Position numbers and translations under genes: made by a program. The notes below the pieces were generated by a model. That model did no database searches, was not told where the DNA came from, and saw nothing but the letters and a program-made list of their open reading frames with translations. Below, piece by piece: positions 44,195-52,172 of a stretch of 64,000 nucleotides of DNA; position 1 is the first letter of the stretch; each line of letters opens with the position of its first letter. Source of the stretch: Trebonia sp963771985 (GTDB lineage Bacteria > Actinomycetota > Actinomycetes > Streptosporangiales > Streptosporangiaceae); contig CAVYVO010000018.1 in the NCBI GenBank assembly GCA_963771985.1, positions 62,001 to 126,000 on the forward strand. Reading direction: 5' to 3'.

Positions 44195-44844
44195 CCGCCG
44201 CTCGCGAGGAGATCCTCGCCCGCGTCCGCGCCGCCACGGGCGCGGCCGCCGCCGCGGCGGACGTCGACGCCGCCTACGCGGCGCTGCCGCGTCCGTACCG
44301 GCGCGCCCATCACGACCCCTCGTCTGCCGATGTCGTCGCCCTGTTCGCCGAACGCGCCGCCGACTACCGCGCGGTCGTCGAACGGGTTTCCCCGGCGGAC
44401 CTGGCGGGCGCCGTCGCCCGCGTGCTCGCGGGCGTCTCCCGGTTCGTGGTCCCGGATGGCCTGCCGCCGGAATGGCTGGCCGAGCTGCCCGGAGCCGTCG
44501 CGGACAAGGTTGTCCGCGACGACCCGCCGCTGTCGGCGCGGGAACTCGACCGGGTCTTCGGCGTGCTCACCGGCTGCGCGGCCGCCATCGCCGAGACCGG
44601 GACGATCGTGCTGGACCACGGCCCCGGCCAGGGTCGTCGCGCGCTCACCCTGGTGCCCGACTTCCACCTGGTCGTGGTGCGCGCTGACCAGGTGGAAGCG
44701 GACATCGCCGACGCGATCGCCCGGCTCGATCCGGTACGCCCGCACACGCTGATCTCCGGCCCGTCGGCCACGAGCGACATCGAGCTGATCCGCGTCGAAG
44801 GCGTCCACGGCCCCCGTAACCTGCACATCCTCATAGCCGGTTAA
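44191..44844 (+). CDS. lutC: L-lactate utilisation protein LutC
   Basis: 217-residue DUF162/YkgG family protein, third subunit of the lactate oxidation system. The conserved block AAIAETGTIVLDHGPGQGRR and the C-terminal TLISGPSATSDIELIRVEGVHGPR are diagnostic. The ATG at 44191 overlaps the lutB stop. No GntR-type lutR regulator or lactate permease gene flanks the operon in this window. Its 3' end overlaps the convergent GT39 gene by four bases. Confidence 0.9.
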   Translation: MTAAREEILARVRAATGAAAAAADVDAAYAALPRPYRRAHHDPSSADVVALFAERAADYRAVVERVSPADLAGAVARVLAGVSRFVVPDGLPPEWLAELPGAVADKVVRDDPPLSARELDRVFGVLTGCAAAIAETGTIVLDHGPGQGRRALTLVPDFHLVVVRADQVEADIADAIARLDPVRPHTLISGPSATSDIELIRVEGVHGPRNLHILIAG

Positions 44845-46730
44845 GCGCTGCAGTAGTACACGGCGAGGCGCCGCACGGGGGCCGCCGACGATGTCCCCGT
44901 CGGCTGGCCAATGGACAGGCAGTGGGCGGTGATCCAGCGGCTGCTGTCGCTGGCGCCCGGCGAGGCGACCAGGGCCAGCCGGAAGTCACCCGACGAGACC
45001 ATGGCGGCCAGCGACGCCGGCGACGGCTCGGGGGTGGCACCCGTGAACCCGCCTAGGGGCAGCGTCTCCTGCCCGGTCGCGAAAATGTACGGGGCGGCCA
45101 GGGCCGCGGTCTGGATGGCCATGAGGTACGGGGCTCCCTGGCTGGCCGCTTCGAGCCGGCGCAGCCCCGGCGGTGACGACTGGGGGGCGAAGGTGCGATG
45201 GATGGCCGCGGTAAGGGCGGCGGGCTGGAACGGAGTGTCGAACGGCCCGAGCCCGTCGGCCGCCACCGAGACGCTGGCCACGGCCGGCGTGATGAGGACC
45301 GCCAGCAGGGCCGCGGCGACACCGGCGGCTGCCATGCCGGTACCCGGTACGGCCGTGCGGCGCGTTTTGGCCGCGAGAAGAACGAGGGCCGCGGCGACCA
45401 CGAGGCCGGCCGCGGCGACGGCGGGCAGCAGGAAGGCCGGCAGGCCGGTTCCGGCGGCGGGCAGCAGCCACACCGCGTAGCCGGCCGTGACGAGCACAGC
45501 GCCCGCGACCCCTAGCAGGACGCTCGGCTGACGGCGGCGTTCCCAGGCCAGGGCGGCCGCGATCCCGGCCACCCCGGCCACCGCCGGCGACAGGGCGCCG
45601 GCGTAGTAGGAGTTCATGGCCGTGCTCACGGTGAACACGACCGCTAGGACGGCCAGCCAGGCGCCCCAGAGCAGGATTCCGGCTCTGGGGAGGTCGGTGC
45701 GGGGCAAGCGCCGCCGGGCCACGAGGATGACCGCCACCGCTATCAGCGCCGCCGGCAGGAGCCAGCCCGTATCGTGCCCGTAGCTGCCGGTGAGCAGCCG
45801 GTCCCACGTCGGCGGCGGCTCGGCCTGGGCGAACAACGGGGTGCCGAGGGTCTGGCCGAGGACCTGGTCCGGTGGCAGCTGTCCGAGCCGTGACACGCCG
45901 TCGTAGTCGAATACCTGCTGGTAGACCGAGTTGCCGGTGCTTCCGTCGGCGTACGGCCGCTGCGCCGCGGGCGTCAGGGTGAAGAAGGTCATCCAGCTCA
46001 AGGAGACGACGACGGCGACCGCGCCCGCCGCGGCCAGCCGGCCGCACCGCCGCGCCGCGGTCCCGGGGGCGGCGACGAGATATGCCAGGCCCAGGGCGGG
46101 CGCGACCAGCCATGCCTCGGTCATCTTGGCCTGGAAGGCGAGGCCGACCCATACGCCCGTCGCCGCGATGCCGCCCCAGCGTCCGGTGCGGATCGCGGTG
46201 ACCGTGGAATCGGCCGCCAGCACCAGGAATAGGATCATGAGCGTGTCGGGGATGTTTCCCCGGTCGAGCGTGACTGTCGCCGGGCTGGCGGCGAGGACCA
46301 GGGCGGCGACGAGCCCGGCGACGGGTCCGGCGAGGCGCTGGACGGCGTGGTACAGGACCAGCACGGTGAGCGCCCCTTCGACGGCCTGCGGCAGCATCAG
46401 CGCCCACTCGTGGAGGCCGAACAGCCGTACCGACAGGGCCTGCACCCAGAGCGATCCGGGGAGCTTGTCCACCGTGACCGTGCCCGCCGGGTCGAAGGCG
46501 CCGTAGAAGAAGTCGTGCCAGCTCGCCGACATGCTGCGCACGGCGGCGGCGTAGTACACCTCGATCGTCGATCCCGTGCGCCAGCTGTAGGACAGCGCCG
46601 CGAGGGCCGTCACGGCGAGGAGCGCCGGCCGGGCCCACGTCGGCTGCCCGGGAGGCGAACGCCATACCTGGGTTCGCCTGGTCCATGGCTCAGCGCGCGC
46701 TGAGCCCTCGGGAGGCACGACGTCGAGCAC
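44841..46730 (-). CDS. GT39-type membrane mannosyl/arabinosyl-transferase-like protein
   Basis: 629-residue polytopic protein of the ArnT/PMT (GT-C) class. After the first membrane segment the periplasmic loop has SIEVYYAAAVRSMS and the catalytic-type acidic residue in DKLPGSLWVQALSVRLFG. LDRGNIPDTLMILFLVLAAD and GLAFQAKMTEAWLVAP follow, as in actinobacterial GT39 proteins. The C-terminal 150 residues form an extracytoplasmic domain. It would transfer a sugar from a polyprenyl-phosphate donor. GTG 46730 has GGAGG eight bases upstream, so it is preferred over the GTG at 46739. Divergent from the MarR gene. Confidence 0.85.
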   Translation of the reverse strand: MLDVVPPEGSARAEPWTRRTQVWRSPPGQPTWARPALLAVTALAALSYSWRTGSTIEVYYAAAVRSMSASWHDFFYGAFDPAGTVTVDKLPGSLWVQALSVRLFGLHEWALMLPQAVEGALTVLVLYHAVQRLAGPVAGLVAALVLAASPATVTLDRGNIPDTLMILFLVLAADSTVTAIRTGRWGGIAATGVWVGLAFQAKMTEAWLVAPALGLAYLVAAPGTAARRCGRLAAAGAVAVVVSLSWMTFFTLTPAAQRPYADGSTGNSVYQQVFDYDGVSRLGQLPPDQVLGQTLGTPLFAQAEPPPTWDRLLTGSYGHDTGWLLPAALIAVAVILVARRRLPRTDLPRAGILLWGAWLAVLAVVFTVSTAMNSYYAGALSPAVAGVAGIAAALAWERRRQPSVLLGVAGAVLVTAGYAVWLLPAAGTGLPAFLLPAVAAAGLVVAAALVLLAAKTRRTAVPGTGMAAAGVAAALLAVLITPAVASVSVAADGLGPFDTPFQPAALTAAIHRTFAPQSSPPGLRRLEAASQGAPYLMAIQTAALAAPYIFATGQETLPLGGFTGATPEPSPASLAAMVSSGDFRLALVASPGASDSSRWITAHCLSIGQPTGTSSAAPVRRLAVYYCSA

Positions 46731-46748
46731 GCGGCCCACCTCCGCTAA

Positions 46749-46770
46749 TTAGTGCGGCTGGTCGTACTAA
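46749..46770. promoter_or_regulatory. MarR-type operator, GT39 side
   Basis: 22-base inverted repeat TTAGTGCG-N6-CGTACTAA with 7 of 8 symmetrical positions, 19 bases upstream of the GT39 start. Its right half recurs in the site at 46817-46836. Confidence 0.6.
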
Positions 46771-46816
46771 ATCTAGCCAGAATCTCCCGGACTTCGCTAG
46801 TCATTTTCTCCGCGAT

Positions 46817-46836
46817 TGGTACGTGGTATCGTACTA
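46817..46836. promoter_or_regulatory. MarR-type operator, regulator side
   Basis: Inverted repeat TGGTACG-N6-CGTACTA immediately before the marR GTG at 46840. Within it GTACG and CGTAC are perfectly symmetrical. The same half-site and six-base spacer as in the first site suggest one protein binds both. Confidence 0.6.
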
Positions 46837-46839
46837 TCC

Positions 46840-47313
46840 GTGGAACCAACCGATGAGCTGCCAGCCATCGCGGCGGTGCTTCGCCGGGGGACCATGCGGC
46901 TCGCCCGCCGGCTCCGCATGGAACGGCCGGAGGCGGGGGTTCCGTCGCAGGAGCTCAGCGTGCTGGCGCATCTCAACCGCCGGGGATCCATGACGGCAGG
47001 CGAGATCGCTGCCGTCGAGCGCGTCCAGCCGCAGACGCTGACCCGGACGCTGGCGGCGCTTGAGGACAAGGGGACGATCCGGCGCCGGGCCGACCCGGCG
47101 GACCGGCGGCGGTCGGCGCTGTCCATCACGGAGACCGGGCGCGAGGTGCTCTTCACCGATATGCGTCAGCGAGACAGCTGGCTGTCGCTCGCGATGGAGG
47201 CGGAACTCACGCCCACGGAGCGCCGGCTGCTCTACCTGGCCGGGGAGCTGATGGAGCGCCTGGCCGAGGCAGAGGTGAGCGCGCTCCGGCCGCGGGCGCG
47301 GACAGCTTCCTGA
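46840..47313 (+). CDS. MarR family transcriptional regulator
   Basis: 157-residue winged-helix regulator. The HTH spans about residues 45-100: SMTAGEIAAVERVQPQTLTR (recognition region) then LEDKGTIRRRADPADRRR, the MarR wing with its conserved Asp/Arg. The flanking helices form the dimer interface. GTG 46840 is chosen since it follows the operator directly; a GTG at 46816 lies inside it. Predicted to repress itself and the divergent GT39 gene through the two palindromes. The beta-propeller gene starts 12 bases downstream and may be in the same transcript. Confidence 0.87.
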   Translation: MEPTDELPAIAAVLRRGTMRLARRLRMERPEAGVPSQELSVLAHLNRRGSMTAGEIAAVERVQPQTLTRTLAALEDKGTIRRRADPADRRRSALSITETGREVLFTDMRQRDSWLSLAMEAELTPTERRLLYLAGELMERLAEAEVSALRPRARTAS

Positions 47314-47325
47314 CCGGGACGGCGG

Positions 47326-48267
47326 ATGAGCGACCCAGCGTTCCGGGTGCGGCGCCTGCCCGGCAATCCGATCCTGCACCGTGACACGACCACGGGCGTG
47401 GGACGGAACATCAACGGGCCGTCCTTGATCCTGGCGCCACCCTGGCTCGACGAGCCGCTAGGGCGCTATTACCTCTATTTCGCGCACCACCGCGGAACCT
47501 TCATCCGGCTGGCCGCCGCGGACCGGCTCGACGGGCCATGGTCGTTGCACGAGCCCGGGACGCTGCGGCTGGCCGAGTCGCATTTTCCGGCCGGCGGGCG
47601 CCGGCCGGACATCGCGTCCCCTGACGTGCACGTCGATGCCGCGACGCGGACGGTCCGGATGTACTACCACGGCCTGGATACCGCCACCCGGGTCCAGCAC
47701 ACTCGCGTGGCGCTCTCTCATGACGGCCTGCACTTCGAGGCCTTGCCTGAACTGCTCGGACGTCCCTACTTCCGGGTCTTCAAGCGCGATGGCTGGTGGT
47801 ACGCGCTGGCGATGCCGGGCATTGTGTACCGGTCGGCCGACGGGCTCTCCGGCTTCGAGCGGGGACCGGCGCTGTTCGACCGGACGATGCGGCACTCGGC
47901 GCTCCTGGTGCGCGGCGACGAACTGCTCGTGTTCTGGTCCCGGGTCGGCGACAGCCCCGAGCGGATCCTGTGCTCGCCGGTCGCCCTGGAGGGCGACTGG
48001 CGGGACTGGCGGCCCGGCGCGACAAGGGAAATACTCGCCCCGGAGGAGACGTGGGAGGGGCCGGCATACCGCCCGAAGCCTCGGTGCGCGGCTGGGTGGA
48101 CGAACCGGTCTGCCAGCTGCGCGACCCGGCCATCTTCGAGGAAGACGACCGCGCGTACCTGCTTTACTCCGTCGCCGGGGAGTCCGGCATCGCTATCGCC
48201 GAGCTCGGGCCGCCGGCCGATGACTCCGGTGCTGAGCGGCCCCGGCGCCGCTGGGCAGACCGGATAG
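47326..48267 (+). CDS. Five-bladed beta-propeller (GH43/GH130-like) protein, frameshifted near its end
   Basis: Resembles glycosidase-fold proteins of the GH43/GH130 clan but of unassigned activity. N-terminal GNPILHRDTTTGVGRNINGP, then YYLYFAHHRG, IASPDVHVDAATRTVRMYYH and SALLVRGDELLVFWSRVGD are the repeating propeller blades. After TWEG (about residue 243) the frame goes wrong. The true ending, VCQLRDPAIFEEDDRAYLLY then ESGIAIAEL, is found in the next frame (48063-48200). One missing G in the run GGGAGGGG near 48055-48061 explains it. The last 70 residues of this open frame are therefore spurious. The corrected frame has no stop before the FUSC region. Confidence 0.7.
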   Translation: MSDPAFRVRRLPGNPILHRDTTTGVGRNINGPSLILAPPWLDEPLGRYYLYFAHHRGTFIRLAAADRLDGPWSLHEPGTLRLAESHFPAGGRRPDIASPDVHVDAATRTVRMYYHGLDTATRVQHTRVALSHDGLHFEALPELLGRPYFRVFKRDGWWYALAMPGIVYRSADGLSGFERGPALFDRTMRHSALLVRGDELLVFWSRVGDSPERILCSPVALEGDWRDWRPGATREILAPEETWEGPAYRPKPRCAAGWTNRSASCATRPSSRKTTARTCFTPSPGSPASLSPSSGRRPMTPVLSGPGAAGQTG

Positions 48268-48305
48268 ATCCGGGCCTGGGGCGGCTGCGCGAAGCGGGCG
48301 TCACG

Positions 48306-50708
48306 ATGGCCGCGGTACTGGCCAGCTTCGGCACCGCGCTGTTGATCGAGCGAAACGCCCGGCTGACGTCGAGCATCGCCGTTCTCGCCGTGGCCCTGGC
48401 GCTGTCGATCGGGCGGGTGACTAGCCGGCCGGGCAGCCGGAGCGTGCTGCTCCGGCTGCTGGGGGTGCTAGTGCTGCCGCTCGTCGCGGTCGGCGCGAAC
48501 GAGATCGGCACCCGGATGTTCGAGCACCCGGACCTCGGTGACACCCTGTTCGTCGTCGCTGTCAGCGCCACGATCTGGCTGCGCCGGTTCGGGCCGGTCG
48601 CCGCCCGTCTCGGCACCCTTGCCACGCTTCCGCTCATCGCCATGCTGGTCGTCCCGGTGGCGGGCGGGGCCGGGTCCGGGTCGTCCGGTAACCAGCGATG
48701 GTGGGCCGCGCTGGTCGCGATCGTCGCCCTGGGCTGGGTGAGCGCGGCGCAGCTGCTGGCCGAGCGCACCGGCCTGCTGCCAAGACCGGCGACCGCCCAC
48801 GCGCTCGCGACCGCCCACGCGCTCGCGCCCGCCGCTGCGTCCGGGACATCGGGCGGTGGCTCACGCCGGCGGGTGCCGGCCAGCACACGGATGGCGCTGC
48901 AGATGGCCGCCGCGCTAGCGGCCGCCTTCGTCATCGGCCGCACCGTGTACCCCGCGCACTGGACCTGGGTCGTGCTCACCGCGTTCATTGTCTGCAGCGG
49001 CAACCGGGGACGCGGTGACGTCGCGCACAAGGCGATCATGCGGGCGCTCGGCGCGAGCGCCGGGACGCTCGCCGCGTCCCTGCTCGCCAGCCTGGTGCCC
49101 GCCGGGAACCGCTTGTCGATCGTGGCTATCTTCGCCGTGCTCGCCGCCGCGCTCTGGCTGCGGCCGCTGAGCTACGCCTACTGGGCCGCTGGCGTCACCG
49201 CGGCGCTGGCCCTCTTGTACGGCTACTACGGGGAACACGGGGTCCAGCTGCTCGGCGACCGGCTTGAGGAGATCGTGGTCGGGGCCGTGCTCGGGGTCTG
49301 CGCTTCGTGGCTGCTGCTGCCGGTCCGCACCACCGACGTGCTCCGGCGTGACCTGGCACGCGCGCTGGCCGCGCTCAGCGACTATCTCGCCGCGATCGGC
49401 GGCAGTCCGTCGGCCGTGCGGGATCACCAGGCGCGGGTCGCCCACTCGGCCGCCGATCTGGACCGCGCCGGGAACGTGCTGCGGCTCACTCCGCGACGAT
49501 GGCGCGCCGGATATGACTATCTCGCCGCGGTGGCCGCCGTGCAGCGAGCCGCCGCCGCCCTGCCGGCGGTGACCGATTACGTCACGGGCGGGCATCCCGT
49601 CAAGGCCGCGTCACTCACTGCCCTGCGAGCGGATATCGCCCGGCTGCGCGGCGGACTGGCCCAGCGGAGCCAGGAGGACCCGGCGGCGTGGCGCCGCCTG
49701 GCCGACGCGATCACGCGGCTGCCGCTCACTCCCGTCGCGCCAGCCGCGCCAGCCGCGCCAGCCGCGCCAGCCGCGCCCGGCGCGCCTCCGGCCGCGCCGC
49801 GGGCGCCGCGTGACCGGCTCCGCGGGTCGACTGAGCGGATCCTCGGCTACGTCAACCGCACGCATGCCACCTCCTACCGGCTCGTCGGCCGGCTGGGAGA
49901 CCGCGACGGCACCGCCACCTACCTGGTCGACGATCCAACCGGACACCAGGCGGTGCTGAAGTGGAACCGCGACCCCGTCCAGGGCGACCAGTTCGAGAAG
50001 ATCAGGCCGGCTCTCGGCGAGGCACGTCGCGCCGGGTGGCCCGCACCCAAGTGGCTTGCCAGCGGCAGCACCCCGAGCGGTTATCCCTACCTGCTCCGGG
50101 AGCACGCCTGCGGCGTTCCCGCCGGCCGGGTCACCGAAGAGGTGGTCCGCGGCGTCTTGCCCCTGCTCGACATCCAGGAAGGGCTCGGCCCGCACACCGG
50201 GCGGGATTGGTCAGCGCACGACCACGAGACCGTCTTCGGCGACAGGTCCGGCTACGCCGGCGTGCTCGCCGCCAGCTGCGCCGAAGGTGCCGCGCTCGCC
50301 GCCGCCATCCAGACATGGACGGCCCCCTTGCGGCACGTTGACCTGCCCACGAGCGATCTCGTGCATGGCGCCCTGCGCCCGGACAACGTGCTTCTCGACG
50401 GTGGCCGGCTCACCGCCGTCACCGGCACGGAGGCCGCCGGCAAGGGAACCCGGCTGCACGACCTCGCCACCATCACCGTCTGCGCGATGCTCCACGACAG
50501 CGATCCGGGCGCCCTCGAGCAGTTGCTGGGCTACGCCAGCCACGCCGGCACTGGCGAATTCGAGGTAAGCCTCGCCGCCTGCCTCCTCACGGTCCTCGCC
50601 GCCCATGTCACGGATGCCGAAGACGCGAGTCCGGCGCTCCAGCGCGTCACCGGGACGCTGCGCCAACTCGGGATCACGGGGAATCCTGGCGGCTGTACCG
50701 GACCCTGA
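48306..50708 (+). CDS. FUSC-family membrane protein fused to a degenerate kinase-like domain
   Basis: 800 residues from ATG 48306. Residues 1-130 and 195-340 hold two blocks of membrane segments of the FUSC (aromatic-acid exporter-like) family, with HWTWVVLTAFIVCSG and RLEEIVVGAVLGVCASWLLL. A helical cytoplasmic region and an APAAPAAP linker (about 480-500) follow. From about 520 a protein-kinase/APH-like domain reads SYRLVGRLGDRDGTATYLV, but the catalytic loop is HGALRPDN (687-694) with Ala for Asp, and the metal Asp is lost in VTGTE. It is probably a pseudokinase or sensor. The frame is open further upstream, with DPGLGRLREAG before the ATG, so the true start is uncertain. Confidence 0.75.
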   Translation: MAAVLASFGTALLIERNARLTSSIAVLAVALALSIGRVTSRPGSRSVLLRLLGVLVLPLVAVGANEIGTRMFEHPDLGDTLFVVAVSATIWLRRFGPVAARLGTLATLPLIAMLVVPVAGGAGSGSSGNQRWWAALVAIVALGWVSAAQLLAERTGLLPRPATAHALATAHALAPAAASGTSGGGSRRRVPASTRMALQMAAALAAAFVIGRTVYPAHWTWVVLTAFIVCSGNRGRGDVAHKAIMRALGASAGTLAASLLASLVPAGNRLSIVAIFAVLAAALWLRPLSYAYWAAGVTAALALLYGYYGEHGVQLLGDRLEEIVVGAVLGVCASWLLLPVRTTDVLRRDLARALAALSDYLAAIGGSPSAVRDHQARVAHSAADLDRAGNVLRLTPRRWRAGYDYLAAVAAVQRAAAALPAVTDYVTGGHPVKAASLTALRADIARLRGGLAQRSQEDPAAWRRLADAITRLPLTPVAPAAPAAPAAPAAPGAPPAAPRAPRDRLRGSTERILGYVNRTHATSYRLVGRLGDRDGTATYLVDDPTGHQAVLKWNRDPVQGDQFEKIRPALGEARRAGWPAPKWLASGSTPSGYPYLLREHACGVPAGRVTEEVVRGVLPLLDIQEGLGPHTGRDWSAHDHETVFGDRSGYAGVLAASCAEGAALAAAIQTWTAPLRHVDLPTSDLVHGALRPDNVLLDGGRLTAVTGTEAAGKGTRLHDLATITVCAMLHDSDPGALEQLLGYASHAGTGEFEVSLAACLLTVLAAHVTDAEDASPALQRVTGTLRQLGITGNPGGCTGP

Positions 50709-51123
50709 AGTCGTGCTCCCAGGTAGTGCCGCCATCGACCGACTTCCGCCAGGTGCCGTTGATCTCCGCCTGGCTAGCGCTCACCTCAGCGTCGAACCGC
50801 TGTGCGAACTCCGGCGTGTCCCGCCACATCCGCCACGTGCCGCCGCTGAGGCTCATCCGGTAAACACGCGAGACCCCCCGGTCATCCGCGTACAGCACGT
50901 GGTAGTCCGGCTCCGCCTCATCCCGGCCGATGATCCAGGTCGCCACAGGGGTCGCCGCGTTACCCATGCGCATCACCAGAGCCGCGCCCTGCTCGATCCA
51001 CTCGAAGGTGACCAGCCCGTGCACCTTGGTCTCCGGATCCGGCAGGAACGAGGCATCGGACAGCTCCATGTCCCAGGAGCCGGCGAGGAACGTCAGCTCA
51101 GCGAGTGCCGGGTTAGCAGTCAT
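50674..51123 (-). CDS. DUF1579-like small protein
   Basis: 149 residues starting at ATG 51123 with GGGAGAAG upstream. ELTFLAGSWDMELSDASFLP at the N-terminus and FEWIEQGAALVMRM, YHVLYADDRGVSRVYRMSL are the beta-strand pattern of DUF1579/lipocalin-like proteins, which form a small beta-barrel. No catalytic residues are evident and the ligand is unknown. It overlaps the end of the FUSC gene on the other strand by 35 bases and the end of the NTP pyrophosphatase gene by 11 bases. Confidence 0.72.
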   Translation of the reverse strand: MTANPALAELTFLAGSWDMELSDASFLPDPETKVHGLVTFEWIEQGAALVMRMGNAATPVATWIIGRDEAEPDYHVLYADDRGVSRVYRMSLSGGTWRMWRDTPEFAQRFDAEVSASQAEINGTWRKSVDGGTTWEHDFRVRYSRQDSP

Positions 51124-51460
51124 CGCTTCTCCCATCGACCTGCTCGACGTGCTCAAGGAAAACCCGGCCGTCAAATCCCCCGCGTTCGTTACGTTTGCGG
51201 TCCGCCGCCGACCAGAGTGCTTCCCAGGTCATGTTCTGGGTTTTGGCCAGAGCTCGAAGTACTTCTAGCACGTCGGCAAGTTCATACCGTAGGTCTTCCG
51301 CGGTCGCGACTCTCGCTTCTTGCGCCTCTTCGAGCAGCTTGGCCAGCAGGGCGGACTGATAACTGCTGTCATCCAAGACGCGCGTGGTGGGCTGGTGCCC
51401 GGCTGCCTGGATGATCTCAGGGATCCGGTCGCGGACTAGCTTGTTGTAGACGATTCGCAC
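51113..51460 (-). CDS. MazG-like nucleoside triphosphate pyrophosphohydrolase
   Basis: 115-residue all-alpha NTP pyrophosphatase. It begins YNKLVRDRIPEIIQAAG, and the metal-binding ExxE...ExxD pattern is in KLLEEAQEA and RYELADVLEVLRAL. Proteins of this phosphoribosyl-ATP pyrophosphohydrolase-like subgroup hydrolyse (d)NTPs to monophosphates, often as house-cleaning enzymes. Translation of the downstream DUF1579-like gene overlaps its 3' end. The hairpin-rich region 51560-51736 lies just upstream and may hold its promoter. Confidence 0.82.
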   Translation of the reverse strand: MRIVYNKLVRDRIPEIIQAAGHQPTTRVLDDSSYQSALLAKLLEEAQEARVATAEDLRYELADVLEVLRALAKTQNMTWEALWSAADRKRNERGGFDGRVFLEHVEQVDGRSDDC

Positions 51461-51559
51461 GAGATGACGATACTCAGTGGCCGTCTAAGCGCTGCGCTGC
51501 AAAGGAGCCTGCCGCTAGCTATCCCCGCACCGCTCAGCCGCCTCTGGCAAGGGCAGAAA

Positions 51560-51607
51560 CCACGCGGCCGTTCGGAAGAAATCTGATTGGACCAAACGGC
51601 CGCGTGG
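51560..51607. other. Inverted repeat, 13-bp perfect stem
   Basis: Arms CCACGCGGCCGTT (51560-51572) and AACGGCCGCGTGG (51595-51607) around a 22-base loop. First of three consecutive hairpins; no U tract follows on either strand. Confidence 0.75.
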
Positions 51608-51644
51608 CATCTCTTACTGAACTTGAATTGCCGAGGGGCGGTCC

Positions 51645-51671
51645 TTCTGCATACCCGCAGGGGTATCAGAA
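51645..51671. other. Hairpin, TTCTG/ATACCC arms
   Basis: Arms TTCTG(C)ATACCC and GGGTATCAGAA pair over 11 positions with one bulged C and a four-base loop. It lies between the two longer hairpins of this cluster. Confidence 0.7.
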
Positions 51672-51683
51672 AGAGATGAACGC

Positions 51684-51736
51684 CATGATCGCGGGTCATT
51701 TGCGGCGAATAGCGCCGTTTATGACCCACGATCATG
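51684..51736. other. 53-base nested hairpin
   Basis: Outer arms CATGATCG-C-GGGTCAT and ATGACCC-A-CGATCATG pair over 15 of 16 positions; an inner stem CGGCG/CGCCG closes an AATAG loop. Too long and symmetrical to be chance. A structured RNA or a protein-binding cruciform is possible. Confidence 0.75.
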
Positions 51737-52013
51737 AAACCGCTAGCCGAGCCCGCCGTCACCCGAAGGAAAAATATAGGGCAAACTAGGGCATATATCG
51801 TCGCATACCCCAGCCGTTCGCGTCGAAGACCTTGGCCATTCAAGTCCTGTAACACGGCAGCCGCACTTCGGTACGTGAGCTGCCGGGATAGCCGCGGTCA
51901 GCGCGCCGCCCCCGGGCGGCCATCCCGGAGCCCGCGATAACGCGAAAGCTTTCCCGCCCTGGGACGGCTCTGGCTCATAACTGGAGGGTAACGGTCCGAT
52001 CGTGCGCTAGCGG

Positions 52014-52170
52014 CCGTCCGGTGTCCTGCTCCTCGTCGGTTTTCGATAACGTGAAGGATGTTACGGCCTATAGGTCGAAGGATCTTTCTCGTTAGTTCGA
52101 GCTTGGCGCGTTCATAAGGAAAATACGGCGGGCGGGCGACGTCAGGGCTCCGTTATCATCCAGAAATGTG
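52014..52170 (-). repeat. Two-copy dispersed element, copy 2
   Basis: Inverted counterpart of 34107-34252. The identical 34 bases are 52109-52142. The internal hairpin is kept (arms near 52045-52058 and 52081-52095, CCTATAGG-type tip), although individual bases differ from copy 1. It begins two bases after the S53 peptidase stop, in the same relative orientation as copy 1 has to its upstream gene. Confidence 0.8.
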
Positions 52171-52172
52171 GG

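Larger units (their letters stand above)
51461..52172. other. Long hairpin-rich intergenic region
   Basis: 712 bases, lower in G/C than the neighbours and without a convincing gene. It holds three long hairpins at 51560-51736 and copy 2 of the dispersed element at 52014-52170. Between them (51737-52013) nothing was recognised. It lies downstream of the S53 peptidase gene and upstream of the NTP pyrophosphatase gene, both on the minus strand. Confidence 0.6.

Noticed and set aside
51604..51789. 61-codon frame spanning the hairpins at 51645-51736.
   Set aside because: The sequence is constrained by inverted repeats, not by a protein; the product resembles nothing.
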